From positions 13,165 to 77,164 of the forward strand of contig CAJUFA010000016.1 in assembly GCA_910585725.1 (NCBI GenBank): a stretch of DNA of 64,000 bases. Direction: 5' to 3'. The stretch is from an uncultured Dorea sp. (GTDB taxonomy: Bacteria > Bacillota > Clostridia > Lachnospirales > Lachnospiraceae). The translations under genes were made by a program, and so were the position numbers. The notes below the pieces were generated by a model that was not told where the DNA came from, did not search any database, and worked only from the letters and a program-made list of their open reading frames with translations. Shown here one piece after another: positions 41,351-50,146 of the stretch (position 1 is the first letter of the stretch; each line of letters opens with the position of its first letter).

Positions 41351-43081
41351 ATGGAACGGGTTTTTGGAAAAGACAGGGGCAGCATGGGAAGCTTTTTTCG
41401 CATGCTGCAGAAGGCAAGACTTCCTTATCTGTGGATTCTTGCATATATTGCCATTACAGCTCTTCTTACCAACGTAGGAATCAGCGTAACGGAATACACG
41501 GCCGAACTGTTTGCCGGAAATGTGAATTTTGGCACCGTGGTTCTTCCGTTTTTGGCTTTTACATTACTATCCCAGCTGATCAGTTCGGTCAGTAAGATTA
41601 TGAGTAACTTGTGTGTTGCGCGAATTGACCGTAATATCAGGAAAATGATCTGGAGTAAGACCGTCAGGCTGCCGCTCCGATATTACGAAAAAAATAAGCC
41701 CAAAGAAATGATTTCCCGTATTACAACGGATATCACGGCTATCAGTCAGCTAATCATGCAAGTATTTGTTGCTATTCTCACTTCCGCGTACACGCTGGTC
41801 ATTACGCTTGGAAAAATCGGCTCCTACGACCAGAAGCTGATGATTGCTCTGATCGCGGTACTTCCGCTGAATTTAGTCATTGCATTTGTTATGGGAAAGA
41901 TGAAGTTCGGAGTGTTGGATCTGGTAAATCAAAAAAATGCAGAGCTGACACAGACGATTGCAGAAAAAACCAATAATCTTCTTCTCATCAAATCTTACGG
42001 AAAAGAAGAAAAGGAGCTTCAGACAGGGCAGGAGAAGATGAAAGGGTTCTATAAGAGTTCGATTTTGAATGCGTGGCTGGGATTCGCAACTCCGATGTAT
42101 GCATTGGTGGGCGCTATGCAGTTTATTGTGATCGTGATGGTAGGCCGAAGCTTTTATTCATCCGGCGCATTGACTCTTACCCAATGGATTGCCTATTATG
42201 GATTCGCGGTGAACATCGTTAATCAGCTCAGCGCTTACTGTGTATATTGGACAACCTTCAAGGGTTCCCAGGGAGCGACCAGAAGAGTAGCCCAGATTAT
42301 GGAAGAAATGGAAGAAGACGTAGAAGCCGGCGAGCATGTGGAACGTCTCAGCGGCGATATTGAATTAAAAGAGGTTGATTTTTCTTATGAGGAGAAACCT
42401 ATATTCGATAAACTCAATTTGAAGATACCGGCGGGACGTGTGACGGCGCTTATCGGACCGTCAGGAAGCGGAAAGACGACGCTTCTGAATCTGGTGGAGC
42501 GTATGTATCCGGTTTCGGGAGGTAAGATTTTATTTGGGGGCGAAGATACAGCGCGGTATTCGCTCAAGAGCTTCCGAAGCGAAATCTCATACGTAACACA
42601 GGAAAGTACATTGTTTGCAGGAACGCTCCGCGACAATATCCTGTTCGGGATTAAGAGAGAAGTCACGGATGAAGAACTGGAAAAAGCATGTACGGACGCA
42701 GAAATCATGGATTTTATCAGGGAACAGCCGGAGGGCTTCCAGACGGATGTAGGCGAGCAGGGCGACAAACTTTCCGGCGGACAGAAACAGCGGATTGCTT
42801 TTGCGAGGGCGCTTCTAAAACAATCGGATTATCTGTTTATGGATGAGGCGACCGCGGCTATGGACATCCGGGGAAAAGATCAGGTGTGGAAGAGTGTGAA
42901 ACGGCATATGGAAGGTAAAACCCTGCTTATGGTTGCCCACGACAGACAGACCGTACAGAAAGCAGATTATATTATAGTAATGCATAACGGAAAGATTATC
43001 TGTCAGGGAGAACCGGAGGAAGTATATGCCGAGAATACATATTACCGAGAATTAATAGGAAGTGAGGGACAGGGCAGATGA
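41351..43081 (+). CDS. ABC transporter, fused permease-ATPase, subunit 1
   Basis: A 576-residue half-transporter: six membrane helices over about 20-310, then an ATPase domain. Walker A GPSGSGKTT near 369, signature LSGGQKQR, Walker B YLFMDEAT and H-loop VAHDRQ are all canonical. Its stop overlaps the start of the second half-transporter by four bases (ATGA), so a heterodimer is likely. Type IV ABC proteins usually export, but a few (siderophore systems) import. Neighbouring intracellular peptidases leave the direction open. The ribosome site (AGGCAGGG) is moderate. Confidence 0.9.
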   Translation: MERVFGKDRGSMGSFFRMLQKARLPYLWILAYIAITALLTNVGISVTEYTAELFAGNVNFGTVVLPFLAFTLLSQLISSVSKIMSNLCVARIDRNIRKMIWSKTVRLPLRYYEKNKPKEMISRITTDITAISQLIMQVFVAILTSAYTLVITLGKIGSYDQKLMIALIAVLPLNLVIAFVMGKMKFGVLDLVNQKNAELTQTIAEKTNNLLLIKSYGKEEKELQTGQEKMKGFYKSSILNAWLGFATPMYALVGAMQFIVIVMVGRSFYSSGALTLTQWIAYYGFAVNIVNQLSAYCVYWTTFKGSQGATRRVAQIMEEMEEDVEAGEHVERLSGDIELKEVDFSYEEKPIFDKLNLKIPAGRVTALIGPSGSGKTTLLNLVERMYPVSGGKILFGGEDTARYSLKSFRSEISYVTQESTLFAGTLRDNILFGIKREVTDEELEKACTDAEIMDFIREQPEGFQTDVGEQGDKLSGGQKQRIAFARALLKQSDYLFMDEATAAMDIRGKDQVWKSVKRHMEGKTLLMVAHDRQTVQKADYIIVMHNGKIICQGEPEEVYAENTYYRELIGSEGQGR

Positions 43082-44796
43082 AAAACAACAAACATGTAAT
43101 ATCGTTTTTTCTGAACTTTTACAGAAGGCTTTCGATCCCCTGGTGGCTCTACCTGATCGCATTCGGAAGCGGCGTGGTTTATGCCGAGATCGGAATGAGA
43201 GTATCGGAGTATCTGGTCCGTGTGAACAAGGGGGAACTATATAATTCTGTTATTTTAGGTTATGTGTTTTTTACGATTTTTAATGCATTGCTGGGATTTT
43301 TGCGGCCGCTTGTGGAAGAGTATGCCAATCAAAAAGTGATCCTGCGGGTAAGGTTTTCAATGTGGAGGAAGATCCTGCATCTTCCGATGGATCAGTTCGG
43401 AAAGGAACAGCCGTCCTCGCTGGTGTCGGCCGTTACGAACGACGTAACTCAGGCAACTCTGGTGATCAGCGGAATATTCTCAGGAGCTACGTCGTTATTC
43501 GGATTTGTCCGCGCCTGTATGATCTTGTATCAATACAATTCGCCTCTCGCAGCATACCTTCTGCTCTGCATACCGGTTGCGGTGGCAATGTTTATTATCG
43601 TCGGCAAGCTGCAGTTTACCATAATGAAAAAGCGTTATGCGGCGTTGAATGAAATGACCACATTTTTCTCCGAACACCTGTCGGCCGGGAAATATGTAAA
43701 AGCGCAGGTAATGGAAGAAAAAGAACTGGAAAGCGGATATGCGGCAATTGATTCACGGTATAAGGCAGATATATACTATGCTTTCATGGAGCAGATTCAG
43801 GTTCTGACCAATTCCCTCTACTCCCTTCTTACGACTGTTGTAATGGCAGTGGGCGGTTCCAGATTGATTAACGCCGGGAAAATGGAAGCCACAGGGATTA
43901 ATATGTTCAGCACCTATATGACGCAGGTGAATCTCTATATAGCGGAGCTTTTGACGGTGTGGCAGAACGTGATGGGCTCGAAAGGCGCGCTTGTCCATGT
44001 CGGGGATATTCTTGATATGGAAGAGGAGCATACGGAAAAAGGCAATTCCTGGACAGAATCTGAGAACAGAGATATTGTGTTCAAAAACGTGAACTTTGGA
44101 TATGGGAGCGAAAAAGAAATCCTTCATGACTTTTCTGTTTGCATTCCGGGAGGAAAGACGACGGCAGTGATCGGTGATAACGGTTCTGGAAAATCTACGG
44201 TCATGAAACTGATACAGGGATTCTACCAGCCTGATTCGGGAGAAATATGGGTTGGAGGAAACAGGATAAGCGAAACGAGTCCCCGGGAATGTCATAAAAA
44301 ATTTGGCTATGTACTCCAGAACAATCCGCTGATGTCAGGTACGATCCGGGATAATATTCTGTATGGCACAGAAGGAGAAGCGCCGGAGGAAGAGATGAAA
44401 AAAGCGGCCAGAGAAGCCAGAGCGGATTCTTTTATAGATGCACTTCCCAAAGGATATGATACGACTCTTGGAGAGGCGGGGAACCGTTTGTCAAGCGGTC
44501 AGAAACAGAGGATTGCCATTGCCAGGGCATTAATTGCGAAGCCGGAGTATCTGATACTCGACGAGGCGGGGGCGAGTCTGGATCATGACACATATATGAA
44601 GATCTATCATGGCATCAGGAAGAAGATGGAAGGCAATACGATTGTTTTCATCGCCCATGATATGCGTGAGATTGCAGAAGCAGACTATCTGGTCGTTATG
44701 CATCACGGACGTCTTGAAGCCTGCGGAACCCATGAAGAAGTATTTGCCGTAAGCAGGACTTATCAGGAATATCTGCAGTCCGCTGAGGCATCTTAA
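43078..44796 (+). CDS. ABC transporter, fused permease-ATPase, subunit 2
   Basis: A 572-residue half-transporter with six N-terminal helices and an ATPase domain. Walker A GDNGSGKST near 365 and Walker B YLILDEAGASLD with catalytic Glu are kept, as is H-loop IAHDMRE. The signature is LSSGQKQR, with Ser for the first Gly, a mild asymmetry against subunit 1 as is common in heterodimeric ABC proteins. The start overlaps the previous gene by four bases. Confidence 0.9.
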   Translation: MKNNKHVISFFLNFYRRLSIPWWLYLIAFGSGVVYAEIGMRVSEYLVRVNKGELYNSVILGYVFFTIFNALLGFLRPLVEEYANQKVILRVRFSMWRKILHLPMDQFGKEQPSSLVSAVTNDVTQATLVISGIFSGATSLFGFVRACMILYQYNSPLAAYLLLCIPVAVAMFIIVGKLQFTIMKKRYAALNEMTTFFSEHLSAGKYVKAQVMEEKELESGYAAIDSRYKADIYYAFMEQIQVLTNSLYSLLTTVVMAVGGSRLINAGKMEATGINMFSTYMTQVNLYIAELLTVWQNVMGSKGALVHVGDILDMEEEHTEKGNSWTESENRDIVFKNVNFGYGSEKEILHDFSVCIPGGKTTAVIGDNGSGKSTVMKLIQGFYQPDSGEIWVGGNRISETSPRECHKKFGYVLQNNPLMSGTIRDNILYGTEGEAPEEEMKKAAREARADSFIDALPKGYDTTLGEAGNRLSSGQKQRIAIARALIAKPEYLILDEAGASLDHDTYMKIYHGIRKKMEGNTIVFIAHDMREIAEADYLVVMHHGRLEACGTHEEVFAVSRTYQEYLQSAEAS

Positions 44797-44814
44797 AAGA
44801 AAGAAGGAATGATT

Positions 44815-45303
44815 ATGAAGAAATTTACGATTGTGTCTTCCCTGCTTTTCGTGTTACTGTTTTGTGGGATGGTGGGATATGTGGCGTTGTCCGAAGACTT
44901 TACGCCTCCAAAGGAGGAGGAAGAAACGGCCGTGCTTGAAGAAGAAGACAGGGAAGCGCCTGTCTGGAATAAGACAGTGGATGAACTCGTCTCATTTCTA
45001 GAGGAGAAGGGGCTGATCCATGCAGACAGTAAAGTGACGCTCAGTGCGGAAGGGCTGTGTACGCTTGCGCTAAAGTATGACGGAGCCGAAATATACTGGT
45101 GGGATCTGGAGAATCTGGATCCGGAATCTGACGAGTATCAGGCATATGAGAGTCTCAGGACAAAAGGCGAGATAGATTTATATGGAGCCGGTACGATTAT
45201 CATGCCGAAGAAAAACGGTCCTTTTGCACTTTTATTAACCTATTATGAAGGCAATGTGCAGGCGTTAGAAAAAGCGTTTGCAGAATTTGGTCAGGAGAAT
45301 TGA
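44815..45303 (+). CDS. Membrane-anchored WWD-family protein, paralogue of the operon lipoprotein
   Basis: A 162-residue protein with an N-terminal hydrophobic helix (FTIVSSLLFVLLFCGMVGYV) and no lipobox, so it is probably anchored rather than lipidated. An acidic Glu-rich linker follows. From about residue 55 it aligns with the C-terminal domain of the lipoprotein at 40791 (shared YDG, WWD-x-EN, YES, KG-x-I). I use the ATG at 44815, six bases after AGAAGGA; the ATG at 44809 is too close. It lies directly after the ABC pair. Confidence 0.7.
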   Translation: MKKFTIVSSLLFVLLFCGMVGYVALSEDFTPPKEEEETAVLEEEDREAPVWNKTVDELVSFLEEKGLIHADSKVTLSAEGLCTLALKYDGAEIYWWDLENLDPESDEYQAYESLRTKGEIDLYGAGTIIMPKKNGPFALLLTYYEGNVQALEKAFAEFGQEN

Positions 45304-45306
45304 TTG

Positions 45307-46071
45307 ATGAAAATGAAGCTTGTTCTGGTAGAAAATGATGAAACATTGTGTACAGAGCTGAAAGAATTACTGGCGTTTTATAATGTATTTGACATTGTGC
45401 ATACCTTTGACGGAATCAATGAAGCCAATAAATATATCTGCCTGAACGAGGTGGACGCGGTATTTATCAATATCAGAACAGGGAATCCAAGATACAGCGG
45501 GGACGGCTCTTTTCTGGCATACAATCTGTCCCAGATAAAGCCGGACGTCCTGGTGGCGCTGTATTCGGAAGAAAAGTTAGAGGCGGGGCTGGTATTTGAC
45601 TGCTGCTGCGATGAATACTTTCGGCTTCCGTTTGATAACCGTGTGCTTCAGCGGGTGGTTAAGCGGCTGCAGTATTTGTTTGAGCTGCTCCAATACAAAC
45701 GGTTATCCGTGAACCGTTCTATGATGATCAAGACGAGAAACGGATATCAGCTTGTGGATATTGATAAGGTTCTCTTTATCGAACGGACGGACCGAAAGAA
45801 CAAGATGGTGATGGTGGACGGAAAGGAAATGCTCCTTTCCGGATATTCTATGAACGAATTGGAACAGATTCTGGAAGGTTATAATTTTTACCGGTGCTAC
45901 CAGTCTTTTATCGTGAATCTTTCCAAAGTATCTTATGTCCGGGCGGATAACGAAGCGAAAAATTTTGCTCTGATTTTCGACGGATATGCGGGGGAAGTCA
46001 TGGTGAGCCGCGAGAAATATACGGAAGTGCTCCAGCTTTTAAAAAGTAAATATGCGAAGCTTACGCTTTAG
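45307..46071 (+). CDS. LytTR-type response regulator with pseudo-receiver
   Basis: A 254-residue regulator. Residues 1-125 form a CheY-like receiver (LVLVENDETLCTELKE), but the phosphoacceptor position in VDAVFINIRTG is Asn55 rather than Asp, and the conserved Lys before Pro is changed (EYFRLPFD). Residues about 145-250 are a LytTR DNA-binding domain (DIDKVLFIERTDRKNKMV, FYRCYQSFIVNLSKVSYV). No histidine kinase is nearby, so control is probably phosphorylation-independent. The ATG at 45307 has AGGAG nine bases upstream. Phased TTGTWAAA repeats upstream of the operon are candidate targets. Confidence 0.88.
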   Translation: MKMKLVLVENDETLCTELKELLAFYNVFDIVHTFDGINEANKYICLNEVDAVFINIRTGNPRYSGDGSFLAYNLSQIKPDVLVALYSEEKLEAGLVFDCCCDEYFRLPFDNRVLQRVVKRLQYLFELLQYKRLSVNRSMMIKTRNGYQLVDIDKVLFIERTDRKNKMVMVDGKEMLLSGYSMNELEQILEGYNFYRCYQSFIVNLSKVSYVRADNEAKNFALIFDGYAGEVMVSREKYTEVLQLLKSKYAKLTL

Positions 46072-46081
46072 GAGGAGAAAG

Positions 46082-47017
46082 ATGAAGTCAAAAGTTTTAT
46101 CGTTTGCCGAGTATGATCAGGTGGATATCAGTATGTACAAGAAAGTATTCAAGCTTGACGAGAAGGCGTACAAGAAAGAAATAGATTTTATAAAGAACAA
46201 GAACAGCACATGGGAAGAAGCGGGGGAAGTTACGGACGGAGCGCTTATTGTATGCGACATGGAATCGGCAAATCCGTTTTTTAGCAGAGAGGACCTGAAA
46301 ATCATGGTAGGACAGGGGTTCTTTCACAAGAAGCTGGAAGCGATGTGCGTCGGGCTGAAAAAAGGGACGGCCGGTGTGCTGGACGTCGACGGGGAGAAAG
46401 TGACCGTAACGGTTCGTTCCATTCAGCAAAAAAAGATTCCTGTGATCACGGACGGGATGATAGAAGCTCTTGGAATTGAAGGAGTGAGCAATGTAGAACA
46501 ATATGAGGCTCGTCTGATCCGGGAACAGAAAAAAAAGATTGCGGAAAACGAGGGATACGAAGCCGTTCAGTATGTGATGAACAAAGTATTTGAGGCCAGT
46601 ACGTTCGATCTTAAGAAGGCTGACTGGAAAGAAATGACAGATCATGAAATTAAGAGATTGAAGGAAATCTCCAGAGAACAGGGGTTGAATCTGGAAACCA
46701 TGACGCCAGAGGAATTTGAAGGGAAGATGCCGTTCTCAAGCTATCATGAATTATTCGCAAGCGTGCAGAACGATTCATGGGACAGGCTCTGCGGCTATCT
46801 TCTGGGGCGGGAATACGCAGAAAAAGACGGCGTCGGATATACGATGGAGCAATACCGGGACGATATGGAAGAGTACGTGAAATTCTGGCATGAAACGAAA
46901 GAAAATGCAGAAAAGATCAATACTTATGAATATTCGGAAATTATGTTTTATGTAAATTATTATTACAATAAGGTAAAAGAATACGTGACAGAGAATTTTT
47001 TTAAGGAGGAAAAGTAG
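46082..47017 (+). CDS. Trigger-factor-like FKBP-type peptidyl-prolyl isomerase
   Basis: A 311-residue protein resembling trigger factor without its ribosome-binding domain. A short N-terminal segment is followed by an FKBP-like domain (about 50-125: TDGALIVCDMES, VGQGFFHKKLEAMCVGLKKG, then a beta strand VTVTVRSIQQKKIP) and a helical C-terminal chaperone domain (IPVITDGMIEALGIEGVS onward). No signal peptide, so it acts in the cytoplasm. GGAGGAG precedes the ATG at 46082. A free chaperone in a peptidase operon suggests help with unfolding or proline isomerisation of a peptide substrate. Confidence 0.75.
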   Translation: MKSKVLSFAEYDQVDISMYKKVFKLDEKAYKKEIDFIKNKNSTWEEAGEVTDGALIVCDMESANPFFSREDLKIMVGQGFFHKKLEAMCVGLKKGTAGVLDVDGEKVTVTVRSIQQKKIPVITDGMIEALGIEGVSNVEQYEARLIREQKKKIAENEGYEAVQYVMNKVFEASTFDLKKADWKEMTDHEIKRLKEISREQGLNLETMTPEEFEGKMPFSSYHELFASVQNDSWDRLCGYLLGREYAEKDGVGYTMEQYRDDMEEYVKFWHETKENAEKINTYEYSEIMFYVNYYYNKVKEYVTENFFKEEK

Positions 47018-47332
47018 ATGGCAATTCAATATGCGGATGATGAGAGTTTTAAGAAGCAGATTAAGGAAGGGTTTGTGATCGTGGATTTCTTTTCCGCAAC
47101 ATGCGTACCGTGTAAAGCCTTTTCCCGTATTTTGGAAGAGCTAGACGCGGAGCTTCCGTTTATCAATATCGTGAAAGTGAACACCACAGATTATCCGAAG
47201 CTTGGCAAAGAGAATCGTATTTTTGCGGTTCCAACCGTTCAATTCTACAAAGACGGTGAAAAGAAGTTTGAGAACGTAGGCGTGATGGAAGTTGAGGAAA
47301 TAAAAGAGAAGATTACAGAATTCATGTATTAA
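47018..47332 (+). CDS. Thioredoxin-like protein, active site CVPC
   Basis: A 104-residue thioredoxin fold (FVIVDFFSATCVPCKAFSRI, later VPTVQFYKDGEK with the cis-Pro). The active site is TCVPCK instead of WCGPCK, which should shift its redox potential. It starts directly after the stop of the trigger-factor-like gene with AAGGAGG upstream. No signal peptide. In this operon it could reduce disulfides of an imported peptide, or pass electrons to the neighbouring enzymes (inference). Confidence 0.88.
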   Translation: MAIQYADDESFKKQIKEGFVIVDFFSATCVPCKAFSRILEELDAELPFINIVKVNTTDYPKLGKENRIFAVPTVQFYKDGEKKFENVGVMEVEEIKEKITEFMY

Positions 47333-47344
47333 GAGGGAACGGAT

Positions 47345-50125
47345 ATGGAAATCGGGGAAAAAATCTATGGATTTGAAGTTAAAGAAAAGAAGTATGTGCG
47401 GGAGGTCGAAGGAGATATTATTCAGATGGAGCACCTGTCAACCGGAGCGCAGGTCGTCGTCATAGACAATCAGGACGTTAAAAAGAGCTTTCTGGTTGGA
47501 TTTCGGACCATACCAAAGGACAGTACGGGAGTTTTCCATATTCTGGAGCATTCTGTGCTGAACGGTTCCCGCAGATATCCGGATAAAACGATGTTCGTCA
47601 ATCTGATGAAACATTCCATGGCAGAATTTGTTAATGCAATTACATATCCAGATCATACGGTATATCCCTTTTGTACAGAGAATGAGAAGGATTTTATGAA
47701 TCTGACGGACGTTTACCTAAACGCGGTATTTTGTCCGAATGTTCTTACGGATAAAGAGATCTTCGAACAGGAGGGCTGGCATTTTCAGTACGAAGACGGA
47801 AAAGCTCCGGAGATTAACGGCGTTGTCTATAATGAGATGAAGGGAGTTTTCTCGTCCCTGGACAGCATATTAGAGGATGAAATGTCTAAGGCAATGTTTC
47901 CGGAAACGGCTTATCGTTTTGTTTCAGGAGGATTCCCGGATACGATTCCCGCGCTATCTTATGAGGAATTTCTGGAATATTACAGGACATTTTATAATGC
48001 TTCCAACTGCTGTATTGTTCTATATGGGAAAATGAATACGGAACAACTGTTTGAGTATATTGACAAAGTTTATCTGGGAAAAATGAAACGCTCAGAACCT
48101 GCGAAGCCGGTTATGCTGCAGAAACCCGTAAAGGGAATCCGAAATAAGCTGTATGATAAGGAGAAGTTCGGCGATCAGGGTGTGTTTGCGTCATGCACCT
48201 ATAGTCTGGGTGATTTTGACAACCGGGAACGTATGAATGCAGTCTATATCCTTATGCAGGCGATTATGGGGGAAGACGAGGCGCCGATGAAGAAAGGGCT
48301 TATTCAGAGCCTGGGAATCCCGGAGATTCAGTATTTTATCATGGATGGTATCAGACAGCCCTATCTTGCCGTTAAAATAAAGAATACGGACAAAGAAACT
48401 GCCGGCCGGTTGAAAACGGTTATCACAGAACAGGCGGACAGACTTTGCAGAGAAGGAATCGGAGAAGAGGTATTGGTTTCGGCGATCAACCGTCTGGAAT
48501 TTTGGATGAGGGAAAAAGGCGGGGGCCAGCCGGAGGGAATTGAATATGTACTGGATATTGCCGGCGGATGGGCGCAGGGAATCGGACCTTGCGAGATGAT
48601 AGAATTTGAAGAAACATATAGGAAAATGAGAACCCTTGTAAAGGAAGGATACTTTGAATCACTTCTGAGGGAAGTCCTCCTGGAAAATGATCATGAGGCA
48701 GAGGTTTCCCTGGAACCTCTTGAAAAGGCCGAAGAGAAGAGGCAGACAGAAGAAGAGACAGAAGACCTGCCGGGTCTGTCTGCGGATGATCTGCTTCATA
48801 AGAAGGAGGAGCCGCTCACAAGGGCAGAGGAAGAATCCGGTATTACATATTTGAAACAAGAGATCCCTTCAAAAGGAGTGGCATATCAAAGCTGCTATTT
48901 TGATATCAGTGATCTGGAGCCGGAGAAAGTTCCTTATGCGAAGCTGCTTTCGGAACTTCTGGGAGACCTTCCTACGAGAAAGCATAGTCTGGAAGAATTA
49001 GTGATTGAGAAGAATATGTGGCTTGGAAATGTAAGGGCTTATCTGGAAGCGTACACCAATACAGATGATATCCGGCATGTCAGGCTTAAATTTGTGATGG
49101 ATATCAGCTGTCTGGAACAGAATCTTCTGAGAGCGGTAAAACTGGGGGAAGAGCTGCTGTATGATACCATTCTGGAGCATCCGGAGATTATTCTGAAAAG
49201 GATCAGGCAGAGCAGGATGGAACTGGAAAGGGGATTTGTTACCAGTGGGAACAGCTATGCGTCCGGACGTGCGGCCGCACACTATATGCCGGAAGGAGCG
49301 GCAAGGGAACGCTATAACGGAATTCACTATTATCAGTTCTTAGGAAAGCTTCTGAAGAACTTTGACGCGGACCAGGGGCAGATTATCCGGGAACTTAAGA
49401 AAATTCAGGAGAAGCTTTGCCGTAAGTCTAATCTGGTGATGAGTTTTACAGGCACAGAGAAAGCTTACGGCGATTTCCGCCAATTGATCGCAGCTTCCGG
49501 GTTCTGCGGCAGTGCAAGGGAAAGGGAACCCGGATGGTATCAGGATAAATTGCTTCCCGGGAAATCAGAGGCATTTATCATTCCGTCGGAGGTATCCTAT
49601 GTTGCGCTTGGAGGAATCGGGGAATATACCGGTGAGGATTATCTTCTTGGCAGAATGGTGAGCTTCGATTATCTGTGGGCAAAGATCCGCGCTGAAGGAG
49701 GGGCTTACGGCTGCCAGATGTCTGTACTCCCAAATCAAAGCTGGACCATGAGCTCCTATCGAGATCCGAACGTAAAAAGAACGATAGAAACCTTCCGCAA
49801 CACTTCAAGTTGGCTGAAAGATCTTGAATTAGGAGAGCAGGAGCTTCTGAATTATAAGATTGGCGCAGTTGCCGGATATGACCGGACTCCCAAAACATAT
49901 GTACAGGCAAAACGAATGGATTCCTGGTATCTGCGGCAGGAAGAACCGCAGGTCAGGGCAAAGGTCAGAGAAGGGTTGTTAAAGGCGTCGGAAGAAGATT
50001 TGAAAAACAGGCGTCAGGTGATGGAGAGCTTTGCAGGAGAGGGAACCGTATGCGTTCTTGGAAACAGAGCGAAGATCGAAGAGGCGGCCGGCCAATTCGA
50101 CAATGTAACGGTACTGATGGAGTAA
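47345..50125 (+). CDS. M16C (presequence-protease-type) zinc metallopeptidase
   Basis: A 926-residue peptidase of the insulinase superfamily. The inverted zinc motif HILEH lies at 65-69, with a further zinc-ligand Glu in FEQEGWHF near 143. The M16C-associated domain and the inactive second half follow. Such enzymes enclose and cut unstructured peptides up to about 70 residues. No signal peptide, so it is cytoplasmic. It starts 12 bases after the thioredoxin-like gene with a GAGGGAACGG stretch upstream. The length fits the bacterial family. Confidence 0.93.
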   Translation: MEIGEKIYGFEVKEKKYVREVEGDIIQMEHLSTGAQVVVIDNQDVKKSFLVGFRTIPKDSTGVFHILEHSVLNGSRRYPDKTMFVNLMKHSMAEFVNAITYPDHTVYPFCTENEKDFMNLTDVYLNAVFCPNVLTDKEIFEQEGWHFQYEDGKAPEINGVVYNEMKGVFSSLDSILEDEMSKAMFPETAYRFVSGGFPDTIPALSYEEFLEYYRTFYNASNCCIVLYGKMNTEQLFEYIDKVYLGKMKRSEPAKPVMLQKPVKGIRNKLYDKEKFGDQGVFASCTYSLGDFDNRERMNAVYILMQAIMGEDEAPMKKGLIQSLGIPEIQYFIMDGIRQPYLAVKIKNTDKETAGRLKTVITEQADRLCREGIGEEVLVSAINRLEFWMREKGGGQPEGIEYVLDIAGGWAQGIGPCEMIEFEETYRKMRTLVKEGYFESLLREVLLENDHEAEVSLEPLEKAEEKRQTEEETEDLPGLSADDLLHKKEEPLTRAEEESGITYLKQEIPSKGVAYQSCYFDISDLEPEKVPYAKLLSELLGDLPTRKHSLEELVIEKNMWLGNVRAYLEAYTNTDDIRHVRLKFVMDISCLEQNLLRAVKLGEELLYDTILEHPEIILKRIRQSRMELERGFVTSGNSYASGRAAAHYMPEGAARERYNGIHYYQFLGKLLKNFDADQGQIIRELKKIQEKLCRKSNLVMSFTGTEKAYGDFRQLIAASGFCGSAREREPGWYQDKLLPGKSEAFIIPSEVSYVALGGIGEYTGEDYLLGRMVSFDYLWAKIRAEGGAYGCQMSVLPNQSWTMSSYRDPNVKRTIETFRNTSSWLKDLELGEQELLNYKIGAVAGYDRTPKTYVQAKRMDSWYLRQEEPQVRAKVREGLLKASEEDLKNRRQVMESFAGEGTVCVLGNRAKIEEAAGQFDNVTVLME

Positions 50126-50146
50126 ATATAAGGAGAAACGATAAAG

